Part shown: positions 23,538 to 31,633 of the stretch, piece by piece
How positions within the stretch are numbered: the stretch's first letter is position 1
Layout of the letters: the number at the start of each line of letters is the position of its first letter
NCBI GenBank assembly: GCA_037440125.1
Contig: JBBIUU010000024.1
Span: 1 to 33,710, forward strand
Reading direction: 5' to 3'
DNA from: JAKAJA01 sp037440125
Lineage (GTDB): Bacteria > Acidobacteriota > UBA4820 > DSQY01
Length of the DNA stretch: 33,710 nt
Made by a program: the position numbers and the translations under genes
The notes under the pieces: model-generated
The model's database searches: none
Told to the model about the DNA's origin: nothing
What the model saw: the letters and a program-made list of their open reading frames with translations, nothing else

Positions 23538-25767
23538 GTCCCTCCTCGCTCTCAACGGAGAGATCGCCCCGCAACATGCGTGCCAGCTCTCGCGCCACGA
23601 AGAGCCCCAACCCCGTGCCCTCGGTCTTCTTGGAGTAGAAGAGGTCGAAGATGCGCCCGGCGTCGCCGGCAGCGAGCCCCGGCCCCGTGTCGCTGACGAT
23701 GAAGAGGCACGCGTCGAGGTCCCGCCCCACGGACAGGGTGACGCGGCGCTCCCTTTCCGGGCCCACCCTTCCCGAGAACGACTCGACGGCATTCAGGATG
23801 AGGTTCTGGAGGATCTGGATGATCTCGTTCTCGCGGGCCATCACGGTCATGTCCGCGGCGGGCGGCTCCACCGCCAGCGCCACCCTGGCCCGAGCCGCGG
23901 CAGGCGAGAAGAGGGCCTCGCAGTTCGTGACCACGGAGGATGCGGAGCAGCGTCCGCGTTCGCGGGTCTCGACGGCCCCGCGGCTGAAAGCGAGGACGCT
24001 CTGGGTCAGCGTGTTCATGTGCCGGATCTGGCGCTCGATGATGAGGACCTGCTCGGCCAGCTCCCCCTTGGGGTCCGTGCCGAGGGCCTCTAGGAGGTTG
24101 CCGAAGGCCATCTGGATCGTCCCGATGGGGTTCCGGATCTCGTGGGCCAGGATCCCCACGGCCTTGCCGACCTCGGCGAGGTTGGCGAGCTCCCGGATGC
24201 GGGTCTCGCGCTGGACGACGGCCTCCTCGAGCTGGACCTGGAGCGCTTCCAGGCGGCGGTTCCGGGCCCGGATCTTCTCGGCGAGGGCGCGTGCCTTGCG
24301 GCTGAGGACAGCCTCCGAGGTCGAGCTCATCATCTGTCGCGCCAGGAGCGAGAAGAGCAGGCCCATGAGCAGGAAGATGCTCGCGAAGGCCAGCATGACC
24401 GGGGCGAAGTTTTCCCGGTGCCTCGGGCTGAAAATCCAAGGCGCCTCCTGGTAGATCAACACCGGGCCTCGGCCCCCTGGGCCGTCGACCCTCAGAACCG
24501 CGAGCTGGAGCCCGGAAGGCGTTCGCAAGTAACCTTCGACCTCCGCCTTATCCGAGGCGGCCACCGGGGGGAAGAGCGTATCGCTGACCTGCTCGAGGTC
24601 CCCCCAGGTGGTGTGTCTTGCGACCTTCCACGTCGGCGTGAACTCCAGCCGCGACCGTTCCAGGGGCGTCAAGTCCCGAAGGAAGAGGACGGTCACCCAA
24701 TTCGGCACCGTCGTCGAGGGGTTCGCCTCCAGTATGGAGAGGAGCTGCCTCTCGTGATTCCAGCGGGAGTGATAGACGCTCCAGGTCAGGGCGTGCGCCG
24801 TCAGGTAGATCCCCGACAGGAAGAAAAGGACGGACGCGAGCGCCACGGAGGCCCAGCTGAGCGAGAAGCTGAACCGGTTGAGAGCCGACCGGCGCCACCG
24901 CAGGAGGCTGGCCGTCGAAACGACGGTCAACACGAGGTAGGCGGTGTTCACCAGGAGGGACTGCCGGAAGAGGAGAAAGTCCATCACCAGCGGCGGGCTC
25001 GCCAGATCCGCGAAGGTACGCCAGGAGAGGAGAAGGCCCCAGGCGATCAGGACCGACAGGGTCGTGGCCACAGCGGCGGGGTAATTGCGGAGGGTCCGCC
25101 ACCAGGAGGGCGAGAGCGCGGGGAACCGGCGGCCCAGCGCGTGGAGGGCGAAGAGGATCCCGAACCCTATCAGGGCGGTCGCCGACTTGTCCCAGATGGA
25201 GATCCCGAGCTCCCCGGGGATCGCCCGGAGCAGGTCGCAGGGCGTGAGTCTCTGGTAGAGCTGCTGCTGGGCGGGCATGAAGTCCCACTGGCCCCTCAGC
25301 ACGAGGTTCGTGAGCCACGCGGCGAGGGCGCAGACCGTTCCGCCGCCGATGGAGGCCAGGAGGAACGTGCGGAGGAGCGCGGCAGGGCGGCGCCGGTCGA
25401 GGACCACGGCGTGTCTCGCGGCCATGGAGCCCCAGAACAGGGCCCCGGCGATCTCCACGAGGACGAAGGCGTTCGACACCTGCCCGAAGGCCATGCGGTA
25501 GATCTGGTTCGACATGACGACCGAAGCCGCCGCGCCTCGCCCCCTCGCAAGGCCGACGACGAGCACGCCCGTCATGTCGAGGAAGAGCCCGCCCCAGCTC
25601 GGAAGCCACAGGGCGAAGTGGATCCAGAGCGCCCGGATGCCCATGTCCAGGACGAGGCCGAACAGCACCCACCCCAGCGACTCGGTGACGCCGCCGAGGG
25701 TCACCGACTTCAACCCCTGGTCGGATCCTTCACGTAGGGCGCGGAGCTTGGCCGACTCGTCCCGCAT
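23497..25767 (-). CDS. Multi-pass membrane sensor histidine kinase
   Basis: Kinase of 756 residues. The N-terminal half has about seven or eight membrane helices (roughly 30-330), then a small domain of about 120 residues (about 335-450) likely outside the membrane, another helix (about 455-477) and a coiled coil (480-530). The HisKA site is H542 in LAHEIRNPIGT, followed by HATPase motifs N-box (LILNAVESF), G1 (DTGPGL) and G2 (GTGLGLF). The catalytic part is standard for NtrB-type partners. The sensory region fits no family I can name. It precedes and overlaps its regulator gene. ATG 25765-25767 has only a weak ribosome binding site. Confidence 0.88.
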   Translation of the reverse strand: MRDESAKLRALREGSDQGLKSVTLGGVTESLGWVLFGLVLDMGIRALWIHFALWLPSWGGLFLDMTGVLVVGLARGRGAAASVVMSNQIYRMAFGQVSNAFVLVEIAGALFWGSMAARHAVVLDRRRPAALLRTFLLASIGGGTVCALAAWLTNLVLRGQWDFMPAQQQLYQRLTPCDLLRAIPGELGISIWDKSATALIGFGILFALHALGRRFPALSPSWWRTLRNYPAAVATTLSVLIAWGLLLSWRTFADLASPPLVMDFLLFRQSLLVNTAYLVLTVVSTASLLRWRRSALNRFSFSLSWASVALASVLFFLSGIYLTAHALTWSVYHSRWNHERQLLSILEANPSTTVPNWVTVLFLRDLTPLERSRLEFTPTWKVARHTTWGDLEQVSDTLFPPVAASDKAEVEGYLRTPSGLQLAVLRVDGPGGRGPVLIYQEAPWIFSPRHRENFAPVMLAFASIFLLMGLLFSLLARQMMSSTSEAVLSRKARALAEKIRARNRRLEALQVQLEEAVVQRETRIRELANLAEVGKAVGILAHEIRNPIGTIQMAFGNLLEALGTDPKGELAEQVLIIERQIRHMNTLTQSVLAFSRGAVETRERGRCSASSVVTNCEALFSPAAARARVALAVEPPAADMTVMARENEIIQILQNLILNAVESFSGRVGPERERRVTLSVGRDLDACLFIVSDTGPGLAAGDAGRIFDLFYSKKTEGTGLGLFVARELARMLRGDLSVESEEGHGCRFLLRLPAAD

Positions 25768-25895
25768 GGTCGGCCTAGGCGCCCGTCCTCGGGCCGCGCG
25801 TCGTCTGGGGCGTCGCGGCGAAGCTTTCCGCCCGGTCAGAGCCCTTCATGCCGTCGAGCCTCCGTCCCGCCTCTACCTCATTTCCGCATAGGCCC

Positions 25896-26864
25896 TCACT
25901 GGAAGCGCTTGACCTCCATCTTCCAGTTGGAGGCCACGTCGACGCGGAAGACCGGGTGGGAGCCGGGGTCGAAGGTGAAGTCCCACTCTCCGGCCACGGG
26001 CTCCTGCGGAGGCCTCCAGATCGCCACGCGGATGTGGTGGGCGCCGGCGGACACGGGGAGCTCCTTCGTGATGCGCTGCTTGCCGCCCGTGGCGAGGTCC
26101 TGCTCGTAGACCTTGGCGCCGTCGACCTTGATGACGAGCTTGGTCCCCGGAGCCCCCGACTCCAGGATCAGGCCGAGCGTAGCGGTCTGTGCGACGGCCA
26201 CCGGCGCGGGCGCGCTGGGGGCAGGCTCGGGGACGAGGGGCTTGTTCAGGTTGTCCAGGTTGACCTGGTCCCGCTGGGTGTCCTTGAAGACGTCTCCCGA
26301 CTTGGGCGTCTCGGCGGGAGCCGGGGCCGGCTTCGGCTTGGCCGCGGGTTTCGGCGCCGCGGGTTCAGCGGCGGGCGCGGGCTCGGTGGGGGTGGGCTCG
26401 GGGACCGCCTCAGGGACAGGCTCGGGGGCCGGGGGTTCCTCGGCCGAAGGCTGCTCCTGCGCCTGCTCTTGCGCCTGCTGCTCGGCCATCTGGGTCACCT
26501 CGGCGAGTTTGGCCTGCGCCTTCGCCTTGGCCTTCTTCCAGACGAAGTACCCGCCCACGCCGGCGGCCGCGAGGACCACGAAGCCCACCAGGAGGACCAC
26601 CACCACGATGATCAGGCAGGACGATCTCTTCTTCTTGGGCTCGGGAGCCGCCGGCGCCGCGGGAGGCTCCTGCGGCGGGGGCGCCTCGACGGGAAGCGCC
26701 TCCACGGGCGCGGGCGCCGGCTCCGGCGGTGCCGGAGGCTCGGGCGGCGGTGCCGTCACGGTCCGCTCGGGCGGGGGTGGCGCCGCGGGCTTCGAGGCCC
26801 CGCAGGAGCCGCAGAACTTGGCGTCGTCCTTCATGGGTTTGCCGCACTGCGAGCAGATGGCCAT
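25896..26864 (-). CDS. Zinc-ribbon membrane protein with Pro/Ala-rich linkers
   Basis: Protein of 322 residues. It opens with a zinc ribbon (C4-x2-C7 and C18-x2-C21, wording CSQCGKPMKDDAKFCGSCGA) common in small bacterial regulatory or membrane proteins. A Pro/Ala-rich linker, KKKR, and one membrane helix (about 84-106) follow, then a Gln/Glu and Pro/Ala-rich stalk. A C-terminal beta-rich domain of about 90 residues (LGLILESGAPGTKLVIKVDG...) ends the protein. The topology suggests the zinc ribbon is cytosolic and the beta domain outside. ATG 26864 with GGGAGGAG is preferred over an in-frame codon at 26903. Function is unknown. It stands alone between the kinase and the next membrane protein gene. 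Confidence 0.78.
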   Translation of the reverse strand: MAICSQCGKPMKDDAKFCGSCGASKPAAPPPPERTVTAPPPEPPAPPEPAPAPVEALPVEAPPPQEPPAAPAAPEPKKKRSSCLIIVVVVLLVGFVVLAAAGVGGYFVWKKAKAKAQAKLAEVTQMAEQQAQEQAQEQPSAEEPPAPEPVPEAVPEPTPTEPAPAAEPAAPKPAAKPKPAPAPAETPKSGDVFKDTQRDQVNLDNLNKPLVPEPAPSAPAPVAVAQTATLGLILESGAPGTKLVIKVDGAKVYEQDLATGGKQRITKELPVSAGAHHIRVAIWRPPQEPVAGEWDFTFDPGSHPVFRVDVASNWKMEVKRFQ

Positions 26865-26963
26865 GGGTCTCCTCCCGTGGGATGTCCGGAAATTCTCCGG
26901 CAACAGGATCGGAGGGGCCGTGCCCCGTGCTTCCCAACCCGCGATCCTGTGCCTGTCGCAACG

Positions 26964-26972
26964 ATTGTAGCA
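26964..26972 (-). promoter_or_regulatory. Possible extended -10 element (TGCTACAAT)
   Basis: On the minus strand, TGC followed by TACAAT forms an extended -10 about 100 bases before the start of the zinc-ribbon membrane protein gene. No -35 is evident. It lies in the 144-base gap after the upstream gene. Confidence 0.35.
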
Positions 26973-27008
26973 GGAGAGCCATCCGCGGGTAAGGCCCGCG
27001 TGCCCGCG

Positions 27009-27707
27009 TCAGCGGATCAGGTTCACCGCGCGCGCCGCCAGGATGGCGAGGACGCTCAGCGAGATGCCCGACTGGATCATGGCGAGCACCTTGCACCGCC
27101 GCGATAGGAACGCCGTGTCGGTGGGGCCGAACTCGGTCCCGGTCGTGAACGCGAGGAAGAGGTAGTCGATGAACCTGGGGCTCCAGCCTTCGTAGCCCGG
27201 GATGTCCGAGCCCCGCTGGGCGAAGAGGATGTCCGGCGGATGGTGGGGCGGGGCGCTGGAGCGCCTGTGGGGCCCCCCGGCGTCGACCTTCCAGTACCAG
27301 AGGGTGAAGAGGAGGAGGTTGATGCCCCAGAGAGAGAGCGCGTCCTCGAAGAGCACCCGTCCGCCCTGGCCCGTCTGGAACCCGCCGATGCCATTGACGA
27401 GCGCGCCGAGGCTGAAGGCAAGAGAGACCGTCTGGAGCAGCAGGTACGAGATCACCCAGCGCCGGGTGAGGAGCGGGTGGGCCCAGGCCCAGAGCGCGAG
27501 CCCAACGAGGAGTGCCAGGGTCCCCAACACGAACAGGCTCCAGTTGGGGGAGAGGCCGACCCAGGCGGGCACGTAGCCGGTGAACGTCAGCTGGTCGGAT
27601 AGCCCGATGCTCAGGAGGTCCGCGACGTAGAGCGCCAGGATGGCCTTCCATCCCTGGCCCCTGCCCGAGACCCATTCCGCCCAGCGGATAGAATCCGGCT
27701 TGGTCAT
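27009..27707 (-). CDS. Multi-pass membrane protein (DUF1345-like)
   Basis: Hydrophobic protein of 232 residues with about five or six membrane helices. The C-terminal portion, IDYLFLAFTTGTEFGPTD followed by SRRCKVLAMIQSGISLSVLAILAARAVNLI, resembles a segment conserved in bacterial membrane proteins annotated as DUF1345 or as putative two-helix channels. No function is established that I can name. ATG 27707 follows GGGAGG. It is 62 bases beyond the TolC-type gene on the same strand, so it may be the tail of that operon, but TTGACG in the gap could be the -35 of its own weak promoter. Confidence 0.65.
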   Translation of the reverse strand: MTKPDSIRWAEWVSGRGQGWKAILALYVADLLSIGLSDQLTFTGYVPAWVGLSPNWSLFVLGTLALLVGLALWAWAHPLLTRRWVISYLLLQTVSLAFSLGALVNGIGGFQTGQGGRVLFEDALSLWGINLLLFTLWYWKVDAGGPHRRSSAPPHHPPDILFAQRGSDIPGYEGWSPRFIDYLFLAFTTGTEFGPTDTAFLSRRCKVLAMIQSGISLSVLAILAARAVNLIR

Positions 27708-27769
27708 GCCGCCTCCCGGAGCACAGTGTTGCCCCGGCCGGAGGCCGCGTCAACGGGAGGCCCCTGGGC

Positions 27770-29113
27770 TCAGGGCATCAGGTGGCCGTAGCTCCAGCGG
27801 AAGTGGGAGAGCTCGGAGCGGTAGTCCCACCGGGCCGAGGCCAGGGAGCTCTCGGCCCGGGCGAGGGAGGTCTCGGTGTCGAGGAGGCTCGTGAGGGTCC
27901 CGGCACCTGCGGCGTACCGCTCGCGCGCCAGGCGCTCGCTCTCTCGGGCGCTGCGCACCTGCGCGTCCGCGGCGTCGATGGCCTGCCGCGCGGTGAGGAC
28001 CGCGGCGTAGGCGTCCCAGACCTGCTCCTGGACCGAGAGTTCGAGCTGCTGGGCCTGGGCCTCCGAACGGGCGAGGTCGGCGCGCGCCTTCGCGAGATTC
28101 TCTCTGTGGGCGAACCCGGTGAAGATGGGCACGGTCATGGTGACGCCCAGGTACCACGTCTGGTCCTGGGGGTACCAGCCGGCGTCCTCGCGCCCGTAGG
28201 ATCCCGAGGCGCCGATCTTCGGGGAGAAGGCGCTCTTGGCCAGACTCACGTTCTGCTTCGCCGCCTCCACGGTCTGGTTGGCGGAGACCACCGAGGGGCG
28301 GTCCTTCGGCGCCACTTCCTGGGCCGTCTTGAGCTCGCTCTCGCCGGGAGGGGGCGGGACCTCGTGGGTGGCCGCAATCTCCAGGGGGGTGGAGGCCTGC
28401 AGGCCCATGGCCGTGGCGAGGCGGCCGCGGCTCTGCAGGACGAGGCCCTCCGCGCGGATCAGGGAGAGGCGCGCCTGGGCCTCCTCCGAGTCGGCCTGCG
28501 CCACGTCCACCTGGGGCGCGTCGCCGGCGGCCTTGCGCTCCCGGGCAATCCTGAGGTGGTCCCCCGTCCGCTCGAGCGCCTTGCGCGCCACGTCGCGCTG
28601 GTCGATGGCGGACGCGTAGCCGAAGAAGGCCTGGTGCACGGAGAGCGTGAGGTCCTGGGAGACCCTGACCCTGTCTGCCACCGTGGCCCTCTGCTGGGCC
28701 TCGGCGACGCCGAGCTGCGCCTTCCGCTCGCCGCCGTCGAAGATCGTGTAGGTGGCGTTGAGGGAGAGCCCGTAGTCGTCCGTGGGGCCGACGATGGTGG
28801 GGAGCGGGGCCGTGGGCGGAAAGATGTCGTAGGGGAGGAATATCCTCTGCTGCCAGCGGCTCGCCTTCAGGTTGAACCCGAGGGCCGGGTAGTAGGGCGC
28901 CTTCGCGGCCGCGGCGGCGTGGGTGGCGGCCTCCACCGTGAACTCGGCGGACTTCTCCGCGGGGCTCTGGCCCGCGGCCACGCCGACGCACTCCTGCAGC
29001 GTGAGCGGCCGGTCGGGGAGCGGCGCGGCGGGAGGTGCGGCGGGGTCTCCCGCGAAGGTCCTCGCGGCGGCGAGGGCCGCGAGGCAGAGGGCGATGGGCA
29101 GTCGTCGGTTCAT
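27770..29113 (-). CDS. TolC-family outer membrane efflux protein
   Basis: Outer-membrane channel of 447 residues with a signal peptide (1-21). The protein has the two-repeat TolC plan: LTLQECVGVAAGQSP at the start of the mature protein, long coiled-coil helices rich in Ala, Arg, Glu and Gln, strand segments (YGLSLNATYTIFDGG and YLGVTMTVPIFTGF, the typical paired beta-barrel strands before Asp/Gly-Gly), and a second helical pair ending SELSHFRWSYGHLMP. It would receive substrate from the ABC-2 transporter encoded immediately upstream and export it from the cell. The start ATG 29113 is 34 bases after the permease stop. Confidence 0.88.
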   Translation of the reverse strand: MNRRLPIALCLAALAAARTFAGDPAAPPAAPLPDRPLTLQECVGVAAGQSPAEKSAEFTVEAATHAAAAAKAPYYPALGFNLKASRWQQRIFLPYDIFPPTAPLPTIVGPTDDYGLSLNATYTIFDGGERKAQLGVAEAQQRATVADRVRVSQDLTLSVHQAFFGYASAIDQRDVARKALERTGDHLRIARERKAAGDAPQVDVAQADSEEAQARLSLIRAEGLVLQSRGRLATAMGLQASTPLEIAATHEVPPPPGESELKTAQEVAPKDRPSVVSANQTVEAAKQNVSLAKSAFSPKIGASGSYGREDAGWYPQDQTWYLGVTMTVPIFTGFAHRENLAKARADLARSEAQAQQLELSVQEQVWDAYAAVLTARQAIDAADAQVRSARESERLARERYAAGAGTLTSLLDTETSLARAESSLASARWDYRSELSHFRWSYGHLMP

Positions 29114-29147
29114 GGCCTTCTCCTGAGGGGGCGCCTGACGCGAAGGC

Positions 29148-30275
29148 TCACCCCGAGGTCTTGCGGAACTGCGTCGTGGCCAGGCCCAGGAGGGCGAGGC
29201 CGAGCACGAGGAGCCCGAGCATCTGGGGCCACAGCACCTCGAACCCCGTGCCCTTGAGGAAGACGCCCCGGATGATCACGAGGAAGTACCGGAGCGGGTT
29301 CAGGTAGGTCAGCCACTGCACGGGTGCCGGCATGTTGGCGATGGGGTAGATGAAGCCCGACAGGAGGATGGCCGGCTGCATGAAGAAGAAGGCCGTCATC
29401 ATGGCCTGCTGCTGCGTCCTGCTGATGGTCGAGATGAAGAGGCCCACGCCCAGGGTGCTCAGCAGGTAGAGCCCCGTGGCGACGAAGAGCACGAGGGGGT
29501 TGCCCAGGAAGGGCACGCGGAACCAGAAGGTGGCGAGGACGCTGATGAGCGCCGTGTCGAGGAACCCGATGAGCGCGAAGGGGAGCGTCTTGCCCAGGAT
29601 GAACTCCACCCGCGCGATGGGGCTCACCATGATCTGCTCCATGGTGCCGATCTCCCGCTCGCGGACGATGGCCATGCTCGAGAGGATGATGGAGATGACC
29701 ATGACGAGCAGGGCGATGACGGCCGGAAGGAAGTAGAACCGGCTGTCGAGGTTCGGGTTGAACCATGCCCGTGAGGCCATGTCCAGCGAGGGCGGAGGGA
29801 CCGTTCCGAGCGCCGTCCCCGCGCGCTCCACGAGCACGGAGCGGCTGTACGAGGCGACGATGCGCGAGGCGTACCCCATGACGATCGAGGCGGTATTGGA
29901 GTCGGTGCCGTCGAGGACGAGCTGGACCTTCGCCGTGCGCCCCGCGTCGAGATCGCGCTGGAACCCGCTGTCCATGCGCAGCACCGCGCGGACGGTGCCC
30001 CGGTCGAGGAGGGTCACCATCTGCTCCGGGGAGGCCAGGCGGTCCGTTACGGAGAAGTACCCCGAGCCCGAGAACGCCGCGGCAAGGGCCCGGCTCGCGG
30101 GCGTGTTGTCCAGGTCCATGAGACCCAGCCTGACGCCGCGCACGTCGGTGTTGACGGCGTAGCCGAAGATGATGACCTGGAAGAGCGGGACCACCAACAG
30201 GACGGCGCGCATCCTCGGGTCCCGCAGCACCTGGATGAACTCCTTGCGCAGCATGGCGCGCAGACGCTCGAACAT
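29148..30275 (-). CDS. ABC-2 type transporter permease (YbhR-like), second subunit
   Basis: Inner-membrane permease of 375 residues. The N-terminus MLRKEFIQVLRDPRMRAVLLVVPLFQVIIFGYAV, split by the first membrane helix, is characteristic of the YbhS/YbhR/YhhJ group. A periplasmic domain of about 150 residues follows, and then five helices including the conserved EREIGTMEQIMVSPI segment and PAILLSGFIYPI. It pairs with the permease encoded 7 bases upstream. The GAGGG ribosome binding site overlaps the stop codon of that gene, so the two are translationally coupled. Members of this group export drugs or other amphipathic compounds. Confidence 0.88.
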   Translation of the reverse strand: MFERLRAMLRKEFIQVLRDPRMRAVLLVVPLFQVIIFGYAVNTDVRGVRLGLMDLDNTPASRALAAAFSGSGYFSVTDRLASPEQMVTLLDRGTVRAVLRMDSGFQRDLDAGRTAKVQLVLDGTDSNTASIVMGYASRIVASYSRSVLVERAGTALGTVPPPSLDMASRAWFNPNLDSRFYFLPAVIALLVMVISIILSSMAIVREREIGTMEQIMVSPIARVEFILGKTLPFALIGFLDTALISVLATFWFRVPFLGNPLVLFVATGLYLLSTLGVGLFISTISRTQQQAMMTAFFFMQPAILLSGFIYPIANMPAPVQWLTYLNPLRYFLVIIRGVFLKGTGFEVLWPQMLGLLVLGLALLGLATTQFRKTSG

Positions 30276-30282
30276 GATTCCC

Positions 30283-31416
30283 TCACACCAGCCGTTTCTT
30301 GAAACGCATCACGGCCAGGCCGACCATCAGGATGCTGAAGATCATCAGGAAGATCCCCTCGAGGTGCAGGTCGCCCGGCCCCACGCCCTTCAGGTACACG
30401 CCCCGCAGGAGGACGATGAAGTAGCGGGCCGGAACCACGTAGGTCACCGCCTGGAGCGGCTTCGGGAGGTTCGAGATGTCGAACATGAACCCCGAGAGCA
30501 GGAAGGCGGGGAGGAACGTCGCGACGAAGGCCACCTGGCTGGCCAGGAGCTGGGTCTTGGTGGCGATGCTGATGAGGAGGCCCAGCGACAGCGCGCCCAC
30601 GAGGTAGACCAGGGACATGACGCCGAGGACGAGGAGGCTGCCGCGCAGGGGGACGGCGAAGAGCCACCGGCCCGCGGCCACGGCGAGCACCATGTCGAGG
30701 GACCCGAGGGCGACGTAGGGGAGGAGCTTGCCGAGCACGAGCTCGGCCCCGCGCACGGGCGTGGAGATGAGCTGCTCCATGGTGCCCGTCTCCCACTCGC
30801 GAGCCACGGTCAGCGAGGTGAGGAGCGCGGCGATGAGCATCATGATCACGGCGATGAGCCCGGGGACGATGAAAAACATGGACACCATGTCGGAGTTGAA
30901 CCAGAACCTCGGCCTCAGATCCAGGGGGTCGGCGGGAGGCTGGAGCCCCCGCGCCACGGCCATCCGGACCCCTAGTTCCCGCGAGGCGGCCTGCACCACG
31001 GCCTCGGCGTAGTTCAGGACGATGGTGGCCGTGTTGGCGTCGCTCCCGTCCACGATGACCTGGACCTTCGCCGGCCGTCCCGCCGCGGCGTCGCGGCCGT
31101 AGTCGGTCGGGATGACGAGCGCCATGAGCGCGCGGTTGTGATCGAGGGCATCGCGGATGTCCCCGTAACCCTGCGCGGTCCCCGCCAGCGAGAAGTAGGG
31201 TGAGCCCGTGAACCGGGAAGCGAGGTCGCGGCTCGCCGCCGTGCCGCTCTGGTCCCAGAGGACGAAGGGCACGTGGTCCACGTCGAGGGTCAGCGCGTAG
31301 CCGAAGAGCATGAGGAGGATCATGGGCAGCGCGATGCTCACGCCCAGCGCCCGCGGGTCGCGGAGGATGTGGAGGGATTCCTTCCGGGCGACGGCCAGGA
31401 GGCGGCGGGCGTTCAT
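30283..31416 (-). CDS. ABC-2 type transporter permease (YbhS-like), first subunit
   Basis: Inner-membrane permease of 377 residues, clearly homologous to the next gene: VARKESLHILRDPRALGVSIALPMI at the N-terminus, a periplasmic domain, and a C-terminal set of helices with EWETGTMEQLISTPV and PAFLLSGFMFDI. I use ATG 31416 because the family signature begins directly after it; an in-frame TTG at 31449 would add 11 unconserved residues. Neither start has a strong ribosome binding site. It is preceded by 217 bases containing a large inverted repeat array. Confidence 0.87.
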   Translation of the reverse strand: MNARRLLAVARKESLHILRDPRALGVSIALPMILLMLFGYALTLDVDHVPFVLWDQSGTAASRDLASRFTGSPYFSLAGTAQGYGDIRDALDHNRALMALVIPTDYGRDAAAGRPAKVQVIVDGSDANTATIVLNYAEAVVQAASRELGVRMAVARGLQPPADPLDLRPRFWFNSDMVSMFFIVPGLIAVIMMLIAALLTSLTVAREWETGTMEQLISTPVRGAELVLGKLLPYVALGSLDMVLAVAAGRWLFAVPLRGSLLVLGVMSLVYLVGALSLGLLISIATKTQLLASQVAFVATFLPAFLLSGFMFDISNLPKPLQAVTYVVPARYFIVLLRGVYLKGVGPGDLHLEGIFLMIFSILMVGLAVMRFKKRLV

Positions 31417-31469
31417 TCGAGCGCCCCCGACGTGCCTTCCAGTTGGCAAGGTGGTGCTTCAAAGCAAAC

Positions 31470-31593
31470 GAGCTGGGGAGCTGAGGAACTGAGGAGCTGG
31501 AGAGAGACGGAGTGACGGAGGAAAGAAACGGATTCGGGGCAGAAGTATTGGATCATCCTTCTCCAGCTCTCCAGCTCTCCAGCTCTCCAGCTC
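31470..31593. repeat. Long inverted element made of 8-bp GAGCTGGA units
   Basis: Left arm 31470-31501 has four units (GAGCTGGG, GAGCTGAG, GAACTGAG, GAGCTGGA). Right arm 31562-31593 has four perfect TCCAGCTC units, the reverse complement. The arms match at 26 of 32 positions by my count, and enclose 60 bases. The transcript could form a 32-bp imperfect stem between the ATPase and permease genes. The remainder of 31417-31633 has no gene. Confidence 0.85.
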
Positions 31594-31633
31594 GCATCGG
31601 GTAAGCAGGGACGCGCGAGAACCGCATGCGCGC

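Noticed and set aside
27009..27707. Potassium channel selectivity filter in TTGTEFGPTD
   Set aside because: There is no TVGYG-type filter; the stretch fits better with a conserved membrane protein family of unknown function.
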